Source: Planctomycetales bacterium
GTDB taxonomy: Bacteria; Planctomycetota; Planctomycetia; Isosphaerales; Isosphaeraceae
DNA length: 32,814 nucleotides
Direction of reading: 5' to 3'
NCBI GenBank assembly: GCA_027452145.1
Contig: DAIDHB010000058.1
Location: 1-32,814 of the forward strand
Under the pieces are notes generated by a model. It worked only from the letters and a program-made list of their open reading frames with translations, was not told the DNA's origin and ran no database searches. The translations under genes were made by a program, and so were the position numbers. This document shows, piece by piece, positions 22,249-29,211 of the stretch (position 1 is its first letter; each line of letters begins with the position of its first letter).

Positions 22249-23517
22249 ATGGATGCCAGCATACGGGGGGTCGGTGCGAGCGCGCGGCCTCGCGAGGGGC
22301 GGGCGGAGGTCGCGGCGAGAGTTCACGACCGGGGCGACGGTGTCGCGGGGCCGCCCCTGTCGGGCCTGCGCGTGGCCCTGGTGCACGACTGGCTGACCGG
22401 GATGCGGGGGGGCGAGAAGTGCCTGGAGGTGCTCTGCCGGGCGTTCCCCGAAGCGACGTTGTACACCCTGATCCACCGCAAGGGCGCGCTGAGCCCGGCG
22501 ATCGAGGCGATGGACATTCGGACGTCGCCGCTCCAGAAGATACCGGGGGTCCTCCGGCATTATCGCCATCTACTCCCTCTGATGCCGATGGCCGCGCGGA
22601 CCTGGCGGCCCAGGGGCGTCGACCTGGTTATCAGCCTGAGTCATTGCGTGGCCAAGGCGATCGTGCCGCCCGACGGGGTGCCGCACGTCTGCTACTGCTT
22701 CACACCGATGCGGTATGCCTGGCAGGGGCGGGACACGTATCTCGAGGGATGGTCGAACCGGCCGATCCGGCGGGCGCTGGCGCGGACGCTGCTTGCGAGG
22801 CTTCGGCGGTGGGACCGGCGGACCTCGAGCCGGGTGACGCACTTCGTGGCGATCTCGGAGACGGTGCGAGGGCGGATCGCGCGCTGCTACCGGCGCGACA
22901 GCCGGGTGATCCAGCCGCCGGTGGATGCCGCATTTTACACGCCGGACCCGGCGTCGGCGTTCCGGGCGCGCGACGACGGCTACCTGGTCGTCTCGGCGCT
23001 GGTGCCCTACAAGCGAGTGGATCAGGCGATCGAGGCGTGCCGGGACTCCGGGCGCCGGCTGACCATCATCGGCGAGGGCCCCGAGCGCCCGCGTCTGGAG
23101 GCTCTCGCCGGCCCGAACGTGCGGTTCCTGGGCTGGCAGCCGGACGACGTGATCCGCGACCATTATCGGCGATGCCGGGCCTTGCTATTCCCCGGCGAGG
23201 AGGACTTCGGGATCGTGCCGGTGGAGGCACTCGCCTGTGGCGCGCCGGTGATCGCGCTGGGCCGGGGCGGAGCCGCGGAGACGGTGGACGACGCGGTCGG
23301 GCGGACCTATCCTGAGCCGACCGCCGAGGGGCTGCGGGAGGCGATCAACGCCTGGGAGCAAGCGGGCTGCCCGCACGACCCGGTCCAGGCCCGATGCCGT
23401 GCGGAGGCGCTGGCGCTGCCGATCTTCCGCCAGCGCCTGCTCGGCTTCGTCGCCGACGTCATGGCGGCCCGAGGCGTCCACGCTGTCCCGCCGGCGCCGC
23501 ACGTCGGGCTGTCCTGA
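22249..23517 (+). CDS. Glycosyltransferase family 4 protein
   Basis: This 422-residue GT-B fold glycosyltransferase transfers a sugar from a nucleotide-sugar donor, typically in surface polysaccharide or glycolipid synthesis. The acceptor-binding half begins with LRVALVHDWLTGMRGGEKCLE (about 40-60), the usual GT4 opening with a Gly-Gly-Glu loop. CYCFTPMRYAWQG and FVAISETVRGRI follow. The donor half has YLVVSALVPYKRVDQAIEA, then the EX7E-type motif in EEDFGIVPVEALACGAPVIAL. The first 35 residues are polar and not conserved-looking. The ATG at 22249 has GGGAGG 5 bases upstream, so it is kept, though a later start near residue 38 is possible. It stands alone, without other polysaccharide genes nearby. 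The linked sugar cannot be told; mannose-type transfer is a common role in this branch. Confidence 0.92.
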   Translation: MDASIRGVGASARPREGRAEVAARVHDRGDGVAGPPLSGLRVALVHDWLTGMRGGEKCLEVLCRAFPEATLYTLIHRKGALSPAIEAMDIRTSPLQKIPGVLRHYRHLLPLMPMAARTWRPRGVDLVISLSHCVAKAIVPPDGVPHVCYCFTPMRYAWQGRDTYLEGWSNRPIRRALARTLLARLRRWDRRTSSRVTHFVAISETVRGRIARCYRRDSRVIQPPVDAAFYTPDPASAFRARDDGYLVVSALVPYKRVDQAIEACRDSGRRLTIIGEGPERPRLEALAGPNVRFLGWQPDDVIRDHYRRCRALLFPGEEDFGIVPVEALACGAPVIALGRGGAAETVDDAVGRTYPEPTAEGLREAINAWEQAGCPHDPVQARCRAEALALPIFRQRLLGFVADVMAARGVHAVPPAPHVGLS

Positions 23518-23557
23518 ATCCGGCGACGGCGTGATGTGTTCGGCGGGTTACGAGCAA

Positions 23558-23630
23558 TGGGCAGAGTGGGAGTCGAACCCACGACACCAGGATTTTCAGT
23601 CCTGTGCTCTACCAACTGAGCTATCTGCCC
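23558..23630 (-). tRNA. tRNA-Phe (GAA)
   Basis: The minus strand folds as a full cloverleaf. The acceptor is GGGCAGA/TCTGCCC, the D arm GCTC-AGTTGGTA-GAGC, and the anticodon stem CAGGA/TCCTG with loop CTGAAAA giving anticodon GAA. The T arm is GTGGG-TTCGACT-CCCAC and the discriminator A. CCA is not encoded. A sigma70-type promoter lies just upstream. Confidence 0.97.
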
Positions 23631-23652
23631 GAGTCACTTATGTACGGATGTA

Positions 23653-23681
23653 ACGATAACGCTTCGAGCCGGCGTTGTCAA
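23653..23681 (-). promoter_or_regulatory. Sigma70-type promoter for tRNA-Phe
   Basis: On the minus strand TTGACA (23681-23676), a 17-base spacer and TATCGT (23658-23653) form a strong -35/-10 pair. The -10 ends 23 bases before the first tRNA base at 23630. Confidence 0.8.
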
Positions 23682-23762
23682 CGGGTCGGTGGCCGGATCT
23701 GCGAATCGCCGGCCGGAAAGATACCTCTCTCTGAGGAATTCGCGTTGCGCGCCTCCGGTGTG

Positions 23763-23790
23763 TTGACTCACCCGGGGAGTATTCTACAAT
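23763..23790 (+). promoter_or_regulatory. Sigma70-type promoter for tRNA-Ile
   Basis: TTGACT (23763-23768), a 16-base spacer and TACAAT (23785-23790) lie 21 bases before the tRNA-Ile gene at 23812. The AT-rich -10 stands out in GC-rich surroundings. Confidence 0.8.
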
Positions 23791-23811
23791 GGGTCCATGC
23801 CCGACGTAACC

Positions 23812-23885
23812 GGGCGCATAGCTCAGACGGCTAGAGCGCACCCCTGATAAGGGTGAGGTCCGAGGTTCGAATCCTCGTGCGCCCA
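23812..23885 (+). tRNA. tRNA-Ile (GAT)
   Basis: The cloverleaf is complete. The acceptor is GGGCGCA/TGCGCCC, the D arm GCTC...GAGC, the anticodon stem CACCC/GGGTG with loop CTGATAA (anticodon GAT), and the T arm CGAGG-TTCGAAT-CCTCG. The discriminator is A and CCA is not encoded. It stands outside an rRNA operon, unlike many tRNA-Ile(GAT) genes. Confidence 0.97.
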
Positions 23886-24383
23886 TTTCCACTCCCCCAG
23901 CCAGAATCCAATCCGTCCGGCCTCGAGTGTCTGGTCGTTGGGTTGTTGCATGCGGTGTCAATCGCTCACAGCCCGCCTCATTTCCCTCTCGCGGAACAGG
24001 CGTCGCGTCGAAGGAATGTGGCGGCGTCTGGCGGGTTCTTCCCCCGGAGCCAGCGATTTGGTCTCGCGGGTCGGGATCGGCGAAGGTTGGCCGTACCGCG
24101 CGAACTGGGCGGCTGTCAGCGCCTCGGCAGCGATTGGGATCTCCGAACCCCGGATAGCAGGCCCAGCGTCTTCCTTCTGGCCATGAGCAGGGCCGAAGGA
24201 CTTTGACGCCCCGGCGGGCGGGCCTCTGCAAATCTTCGACGAGTTGGGTCGGCTTCGAGATGGGCGGGTGGAGAGGAGGCTTCAGCTCGGCGGACCCGGC
24301 GGTCACGGGACGGGACCTGGCGTGACGTGGCTCGGAGGGTCCGGCGACGGATACGCCACCGCCGGACCCCGGATCGACCGTTC
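23886..24383. other. Gene-free stretch after tRNA-Ile
   Basis: About 500 bases contain no gene I can support. Open frames crossing it either run through the two tRNA genes or have shadow-like composition. No clear hairpin terminator, repeat or further RNA gene was seen. Confidence 0.5.
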
Positions 24384-24905
24384 TCACTCGTCGTCGTCGT
24401 CCCCCTCGTCCGCCATATCGATGTCGCTCTCTTCCTCTTCCTCGAGCTCCTCATCGTCCTCGATGGCGGCCTCGACGACCTTGCGCTCGGCCTTGGCGGG
24501 GGCGGCGACGGTCCTGGGGATCGCGGCACCGATTCCCGGCGCATCCTCGGGCATGGGCTCTTTCATCCGGGAGACGAAGTGCGTTCCCTTCTTGGCCGTC
24601 AACTCGGCGGCCCGCGCCTCGGCGGCTTCTTTCTGGTTGTACTCGAAGGTCGCCACCGGCTTGAATGCGTCGTTGAGCACCGCCCAGACGATCCTCATCC
24701 TCGCCGCGGGCTTGGCCGAGGAGCGCGACGTCTTGGCCTTCGATTTGGCCGGGGCCTTCGCCTTCTTCTTGGGACGCTTCTCGACGACCTCCTCTTCCTC
24801 GACCGTTTCGATGGTTTCCTCCGTCTCGTCCTCCATCGGGTCGAGCGGTTCGGCGGCTTCCCTCTGCCGACGCAGTTCCAACCGATTCAGCGGTTTCCCA
24901 GCCAT
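24384..24905 (-). CDS. Charged hypothetical protein with acidic ends and basic linker
   Basis: This 173-residue protein has no signal peptide or membrane segment. Residues 20-43 are strongly acidic, and 44-67 are Lys/Ala/Pro-rich and basic, histone-tail-like. Residues 68-118 form the only likely folded part (RIVWAVLNDAFKPVATFEYN, then KEAAEARAAELTAKKGTHFV). The last 25 residues are nearly all Glu and Asp. The start at 24905 has AAGGA 7 bases upstream. I do not recognise a named family. The alternating charge pattern would suit a nucleic-acid- or protein-binding chaperone-like role, but this is speculation. It is the last gene of the minus-strand run and follows a receiver-domain gene by about 120 bases. 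Confidence 0.7.
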   Translation of the reverse strand: MAGKPLNRLELRRQREAAEPLDPMEDETEETIETVEEEEVVEKRPKKKAKAPAKSKAKTSRSSAKPAARMRIVWAVLNDAFKPVATFEYNQKEAAEARAAELTAKKGTHFVSRMKEPMPEDAPGIGAAIPRTVAAPAKAERKVVEAAIEDDEELEEEEESDIDMADEGDDDDE

Positions 24906-25027
24906 GAAACCGTCCTTCGCTTCCCACGAAATGACGCCAGGTGAATCCCGGTGCGGCTCCCCTCCCTCGCGAGGCGCACAACCGACCGCCCCGCCGAGGA
25001 GATCCCGACACCCACGAACCTCTTATA

Positions 25028-25525
25028 TTAACCCACTCGCGGCGGATTGAACAGGGCATGAGTGCAGCGGCCGCGGTCGGAGGAGGCCCCGCCCGTTCGG
25101 GGTCGGCGCGGCGCGATCGGCGCCGGCCGCGAGCTGCGCGGCTCGGCACCGCGAGTCATCTCCTCCGCAATGCGGTCGAGCAAGTCGAGCGGGTGATAGG
25201 GCTTGGTCAGGAATTGCTCGACACACAGGTCGCGCAGCTCGGCGACATGCCAGTCGAGGATCGCCGCGCTGCAGATCAGGACCGGCTGGAGCGGGCGGAG
25301 GGCCTTGATCCGACGGCAGACGTCCACGCCCGAGAGCAGCGGGAGGTTCAGGTCCAGGAGGACCACGTCGAACGGGCCCCGGCTGGAGTAGACCGACGCC
25401 CCCTCGGGGCCATCGGCGGCCTCGAGAACCTCGTACCCTTCCCCACGGAGGAACTCGGCAATCAGACGCCTGAGGATGGTCTCGTCCTCGACCAGCAACA
25501 GCCGTCCGCGCGCCTTGCCGTCCAT
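25028..25525 (-). CDS. Single-domain response regulator (receiver domain)
   Basis: This 165-residue cytoplasmic protein has a CheY-like receiver domain in residues 8-125: acidic pair Glu13/Asp14, phospho-acceptor Asp58 in LLDLNLP, Ser86 and Lys108 in LTKPY. No output domain follows. The last 40 residues are Pro/Arg-rich and probably unstructured. Stand-alone receivers relay phosphate or bind partner proteins. No histidine kinase is encoded nearby, so the input is unknown. The start at 25525 has AGGAG 6 bases upstream. It lies 276 bases after the small membrane protein gene on the same strand, with a hairpin in the gap, so it may have its own promoter. Confidence 0.9.
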   Translation of the reverse strand: MDGKARGRLLLVEDETILRRLIAEFLRGEGYEVLEAADGPEGASVYSSRGPFDVVLLDLNLPLLSGVDVCRRIKALRPLQPVLICSAAILDWHVAELRDLCVEQFLTKPYHPLDLLDRIAEEMTRGAEPRSSRPAPIAPRRPRTGGASSDRGRCTHALFNPPRVG

Positions 25526-25599
25526 GGCGATCTCCTGAGCATGAGGGTTCCGGCCGACGAGCCTACCCGGCGTGCCACGACCCGGCCCATTCGGGCAGG

Positions 25600-25633
25600 G
25601 GACCTGGCGTCGGATCCTGGCGAGGCCAGGTCC
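25600..25633. terminator. 9-bp hairpin between small membrane protein and response regulator genes
   Basis: GGACCTGGC (25600-25608) and GCCAGGTCC (25625-25633) pair exactly around a 16-base loop. It lies downstream of the small membrane protein stop on the minus strand. It has no U tract, so termination is only possible. Confidence 0.35.
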
Positions 25634-25801
25634 GGTCTCGTCGCCGGCGATCGTCCGGGTGGGTCTCAGGTGCAGAACAAGCGATTGGGGATCTTAACGA
25701 ACGGGATCGCCCGCGCCCACACAGGATTCGCATAATGCGCAACGGTCGACGGTGCGCAATCCGCGTCCGGCGACGGTCGGCAAGTTGGCCGGGACCGGGT
25801 G

Positions 25802-26044
25802 TCAGGCGAGGGGTAACTCCGTGCGGGCGGGAGTTGCGGCGATCGTGGGTTCGGCCGCGGCAGGCCGATCCAGGCCGATCGCATGGCAGAGGTAGGCAAT
25901 CACGACGTGCTTGGTCACGTTCAGGCCGAGGATACCCCAGAGGATGCCCACCCGGAACAGCCAGAAGTTGAGCGCGACGCAGCCGACCACGCCGATCATG
26001 GACCCCACGGTTAACTGGAAGGTCGGTCGCTCCATGAGGCTCAT
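25802..26044 (-). CDS. Small membrane protein of unknown function
   Basis: This 80-residue protein has two hydrophobic segments (about 10-30 and 32-54: VGSMIGVVGCVALNFWLF and ILWGILGLNVTKHVVIAYL) and a Pro/Ala-rich tail. It is therefore probably a small inner-membrane protein. The start is uncertain. ATG 26044 has a distant GAGG, ATG 26035 would begin MERPTF, and an ATG at 26128 would overlap the upstream SPFH gene. I keep 26044. It follows the HflK-like gene by 73 bases on the same strand and could be cotranscribed with it. The family is not recognised. Confidence 0.6.
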   Translation of the reverse strand: MSLMERPTFQLTVGSMIGVVGCVALNFWLFRVGILWGILGLNVTKHVVIAYLCHAIGLDRPAAAEPTIAATPARTELPLA

Positions 26045-26117
26045 TATGGGCCGGGCCTCGGCCGCCGGGAAGCACGTGCGGGCCGAATCCGAGGGACGAC
26101 GGCATCCCCCGACATCG

Positions 26118-27107
26118 TCAGCGGTCATCGCGGGACGGCGCGGCCCCGGGCACATCGTGGTCGCTCGACCGAGAGGGCGCGGCCGGCACGCGGGATGCGT
26201 CCGCCGAGCCGAGGATCGTCAGGTCGACCGACTGGCCGGGCGGCAGGACGAGCTTGCGCCGGACCCGGCCGAGCAGCTCCTGGGCCGACTCGATGTAGCG
26301 GCGGCGGAGGCCCAGCGCCGGCGAGCGGCGGAACTCCACCAGCAGGGTGAGGAACTGGTCGGCCTCGGCGCGGGCGGCGAGGAGGATGCGGGCGGCCTCG
26401 GCCCGCGCCGACTCGCGGATCGACGAGCCCCGGGCGACGGCCGTCGTCCGCTCGACGGCCTCGTAGGTCCGTGCCCGGTTGACGCGGTCGTCGCGCCGGC
26501 TCTCGGCCGACTGGGCCTCGGCGAAATCGGCGGCGACCTCGACGGGCGGCCGCCCGTCGGTCAGGCTCACGCCCAGGATGCGGACACCCAGCCGCAGCGA
26601 GTCCGCGGCCGCCTGGAGCTCGTCTCGGACCTCCTGAGCGATCCGCCCGCGATCGGACCGGAGCACGGCGTCGACCTCGCGCGTCGCCAGCGCGCGGGCC
26701 AGGCGGGATTCGGCCGCCCGGCCCAGCCACCGGTCGCCCCGTCCGGCCCAGAGGGCGTGGGCGACCGGCTCGTCGACGCGATACTGGACGGTCGCCTCGA
26801 GCCGGAGCAGGTTGAGGTCGCCGGTCAGAAGCTCCCCGGCCGACGGCTCCTGGTCGGGCGACGGCACGCCGGCCTGGCCGATCGTGAGCCGGCGGACGGC
26901 GTCGGTGCGGATTCGATCGATGCGGTCCATCCCGGCGGGAAGAGACCAGTGCAGGCCCGGGCCCCAGGCGGGCGACACGACCCGGCCGAAGCGGCGGACG
27001 ACGGCGACCTCGCCGGGCCCGACCATGCACCAGCCCGACGCCGCCAGCGCAGCCGCCGCCAGCGCCGTCATGCCCCCGATCGCGAGGATCGGCCGCTTTC
27101 TTGTCAT
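26118..27107 (-). CDS. SPFH/Band 7 domain protein, HflK-like
   Basis: This 329-residue membrane protein has one N-terminal membrane segment (about 8-30), then the SPFH domain. It opens with VGPGEVAVVRRFGRVV, followed by GPGLHWSLPAGMDRIDRI, both typical of HflK. A helical, Ala/Glu/Arg-rich region (about 210-265) is the expected oligomerisation coiled coil. In Proteobacteria HflK pairs with HflC and holds FtsH protease in membrane microdomains. No hflC follows here; the next gene is a small membrane protein. The Pro/Ser/Asp-rich C-terminus is short. The start at 27107 has only a weak GGGAA-type ribosome-binding site. The protein may work alone or with a distant partner; stomatin-like naming is an alternative. 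Confidence 0.85.
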   Translation of the reverse strand: MTRKRPILAIGGMTALAAAALAASGWCMVGPGEVAVVRRFGRVVSPAWGPGLHWSLPAGMDRIDRIRTDAVRRLTIGQAGVPSPDQEPSAGELLTGDLNLLRLEATVQYRVDEPVAHALWAGRGDRWLGRAAESRLARALATREVDAVLRSDRGRIAQEVRDELQAAADSLRLGVRILGVSLTDGRPPVEVAADFAEAQSAESRRDDRVNRARTYEAVERTTAVARGSSIRESARAEAARILLAARAEADQFLTLLVEFRRSPALGLRRRYIESAQELLGRVRRKLVLPPGQSVDLTILGSADASRVPAAPSRSSDHDVPGAAPSRDDR

Positions 27108-27191
27108 CGCGTCGCGTTCCCGAAGCGGTTGGTGAGACCCGACGGTCCCGGGGGGCGACTCACGACGATCCGACCCGCGGCGTGGGCGGAC

Positions 27192-27575
27192 TCAATTGTA
27201 GTACTTGGCGAGCGCCTTGTGCACAACGTAGATGACGACGTTCTTGCTGACCGGCTTGGCCAGCACGCAGAAGGCGTGCTCCGACAGCGCGCGCCGCATC
27301 AGGTTCTCGTCCTGGTCGGCCGTGATCAGGATCGCCGGGATGGCCCCCTTGATCTGGCGGACCAGGGCCAGGGTCTCCAGGCCCGAGAGTCGGGGCATGT
27401 GCATGTCAAAAAGCGCGAGGTGGACCTCGTGCTCGCGGACCAGGTCGAGCGCCTCCTCGCCGCTCCCCGCCATCAGCGTGCGATAGCCCTGGGGAGCCAC
27501 GATCTCGCGCAAGGTCTCGCGCGCCGCCGGGTCGTCATCGGTGATGAGGATCGAGTAAGGCTGATCGAAGGTCAT
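27192..27575 (-). CDS. Single-domain response regulator (receiver domain)
   Basis: This 127-residue protein is a CheY-size receiver domain only. It has acidic residues Asp13 and Asp14, phospho-acceptor Asp57 in LFDMHMP, Thr85 in LITADQ and Lys107 in LAKPV. No output domain is present. Its sequence differs clearly from the other receiver at 25028-25525, so the two are not a recent duplication. It ends 84 bases before the HflK-like gene, on the same strand. No kinase is nearby. The start at 27575 lacks a strong ribosome-binding site but fits the family start. Confidence 0.9.
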   Translation of the reverse strand: MTFDQPYSILITDDDPAARETLREIVAPQGYRTLMAGSGEEALDLVREHEVHLALFDMHMPRLSGLETLALVRQIKGAIPAILITADQDENLMRRALSEHAFCVLAKPVSKNVVIYVVHKALAKYYN

Positions 27576-27783
27576 GAAGCAGACTCGCTCTCACCGAACA
27601 CGCGGATCATCGCAGGTCGCCGAAATCCTCATGCACGCCCCGCGCCAATCCCGGGATTCAACTTCGTCTATCTGAAACCAGCCGGGCAACTCCTTGCAAG
27701 TCTTCTGGTTAGAATATTCGGCGCGATCGTGCGGGATTGTCGGTTGCGGTCAACATCCGCCGAGCCGGCTGCCGATTTGACAG

Positions 27784-29211
27784 TCATCGCGTCGTGGTCT
27801 GGGCATCGGCCGGGTGGTTCGCCGGTGCCCCGCCGCGGGCGAACCGCGACAGGAGGCCCCCGCCCGATCCCCAGCGCCGATCGGGGTCGAAGGCATCGGC
27901 CGCGGCCAGCTCGGCCGGGTTCTCGATCACGTCGTGGTAGATGTACTTCTCGTCGAGCTGCCCCTTCGGGTCCTTGGCGACGACCATCCGGGGGAGCATC
28001 GTGCGAGCGTCGATGAAGACGGTCCACGTCTCGCCGTTGGGGGACTTTCGCGTGAAGACGTGGCAGGGCTGGTCGAGGCCCGGGGGCTTCTCGATGCCGC
28101 GATAGGCGGCGCGGCCCTGGGCGGCGTTCGCGGCGTCGACCTGGTCGACCGAGTTCCTCAGGTTCTGGACGATGGTGTCGAGTCCGGCCTCCTTGATCGA
28201 GTGCCGGCTGCTGCGGGTGACCATCGGGCTGTCGATGGCCATCTTCATGGTCGGCAGCGGGATCGCGGTTTTCGGCATATGGACGTAGAGCGTCCGGTCG
28301 TCGACCCGCGTCGAGTAGATGACCTCGCGGCCCTTGCTCGAGCCGGAGGCCCACTCGAGCCGCACTTCCTTCGGCTGGCGGTGGACGCTGAGGACGACCT
28401 CCTCCTCGGGCTGGAGCCGGCCGTCGACCCGCTCGACCCGGGACATCTTGACCTGGTACGTGTCGAGCCTGCGCAGTCGGGCCTCGCTCTGGGCAAGCAG
28501 GCGGCGGGGGTCGGGTGCGGTGGGCTTTGCCGCGGCGGCCATGCCGGCCCGACGGGACCGCAGTGAGCCGGCCGATTCGACCCGTGCGGGGCGATCGGGG
28601 CGTTCGCTCGGACCGCGCTGGGCCAGCCGCTCGCCGCCGGTTTCGCGGCGGGGCGAGGACGACGGCGACGGCTCCGGCTCTGACGGCGGCATGGGTGGTT
28701 CGGAATCGGGGGACACGTCCGACGCGGCCCGTTCCGGGAGCGAGCGGGTCGACGCCAGCCGCGTCTCGGGGGCCAGCAGCGGGGCCGGGCTCGGCATCGG
28801 CTCGGGCATGCCGAGCGTCACCTGGACCTCGTCAGCGGAGTCGGGGGCTCCGGACGGGACCCTCGAGCCCATCGCCCGCGACGGCGACGGCGACGGCGAG
28901 GCCGACGGGCGGCGGTCGCCGTCGGCCAGCATCTCGGGGGGGGCCGGCGGGCCGTCCTGATCGCTCGCCGCGCTCGGGTTGGCGGCCTTCCGCCCGGCGA
29001 GGTGCATGTACCGGGCATAATAGTCGTCGGCCGGGTCGGGAGGGGGCTTCGGGCGGCGGTCGCGCAATCCCAGGAGCGAGGGTCGATCGGTCCAGATCGA
29101 ACGGAGGCCGGGCGACTCCGCGCATCCCGGCACCGCGAAGCAAGCGCCGACTGCCAGGAGGCCCGCCGCGACCGTCGACGATCGCCCGATGCCTACCCTC
29201 GTGGTGAACAT
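27784..29211 (-). CDS. DUF1571 domain lipoprotein, planctomycete type
   Basis: This 475-residue exported protein begins with a basic N-terminus and a hydrophobic stretch ending in VPGC, so Cys30 is the likely lipidated residue. A long Pro/Ser/Asp/Glu-rich region (about 45-285) is probably unstructured. From about residue 290 to 440 lies the DUF1571 domain: LRRLDTYQVKMSRVERVDG, VVLSVHRQPKEVRLEW and DLDQPCHVF-like strands. It has the look of an envelope lipid- or protein-binding domain of the LolA/outer-membrane-lipoprotein-sorting kind. The ATG at 29211 has GGAG 9 bases upstream and is followed by a proper signal peptide, so it is the preferred start. The same frame stays open upstream through a repeat block into the MBOAT coding region (see the next entry). 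Function is unknown. Confidence 0.82.
   Translation of the reverse strand: MFTTRVGIGRSSTVAAGLLAVGACFAVPGCAESPGLRSIWTDRPSLLGLRDRRPKPPPDPADDYYARYMHLAGRKAANPSAASDQDGPPAPPEMLADGDRRPSASPSPSPSRAMGSRVPSGAPDSADEVQVTLGMPEPMPSPAPLLAPETRLASTRSLPERAASDVSPDSEPPMPPSEPEPSPSSSPRRETGGERLAQRGPSERPDRPARVESAGSLRSRRAGMAAAAKPTAPDPRRLLAQSEARLRRLDTYQVKMSRVERVDGRLQPEEEVVLSVHRQPKEVRLEWASGSSKGREVIYSTRVDDRTLYVHMPKTAIPLPTMKMAIDSPMVTRSSRHSIKEAGLDTIVQNLRNSVDQVDAANAAQGRAAYRGIEKPPGLDQPCHVFTRKSPNGETWTVFIDARTMLPRMVVAKDPKGQLDEKYIYHDVIENPAELAAADAFDPDRRWGSGGGLLSRFARGGAPANHPADAQTTTR

Noticed and set aside
23638..24387. 249-codon minus-strand ORF covering the tRNA-Ile region
   Set aside because: It reads antisense through the tRNA gene, giving the usual spurious FEPRTSPLSGVRSSRLSYAPG-type peptide, and has no family or start support.
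25911..28016. 701-codon plus-strand ORF
   Set aside because: It runs antisense through the SPFH and receiver genes, both of which have intact family motifs, and across intergenic gaps.
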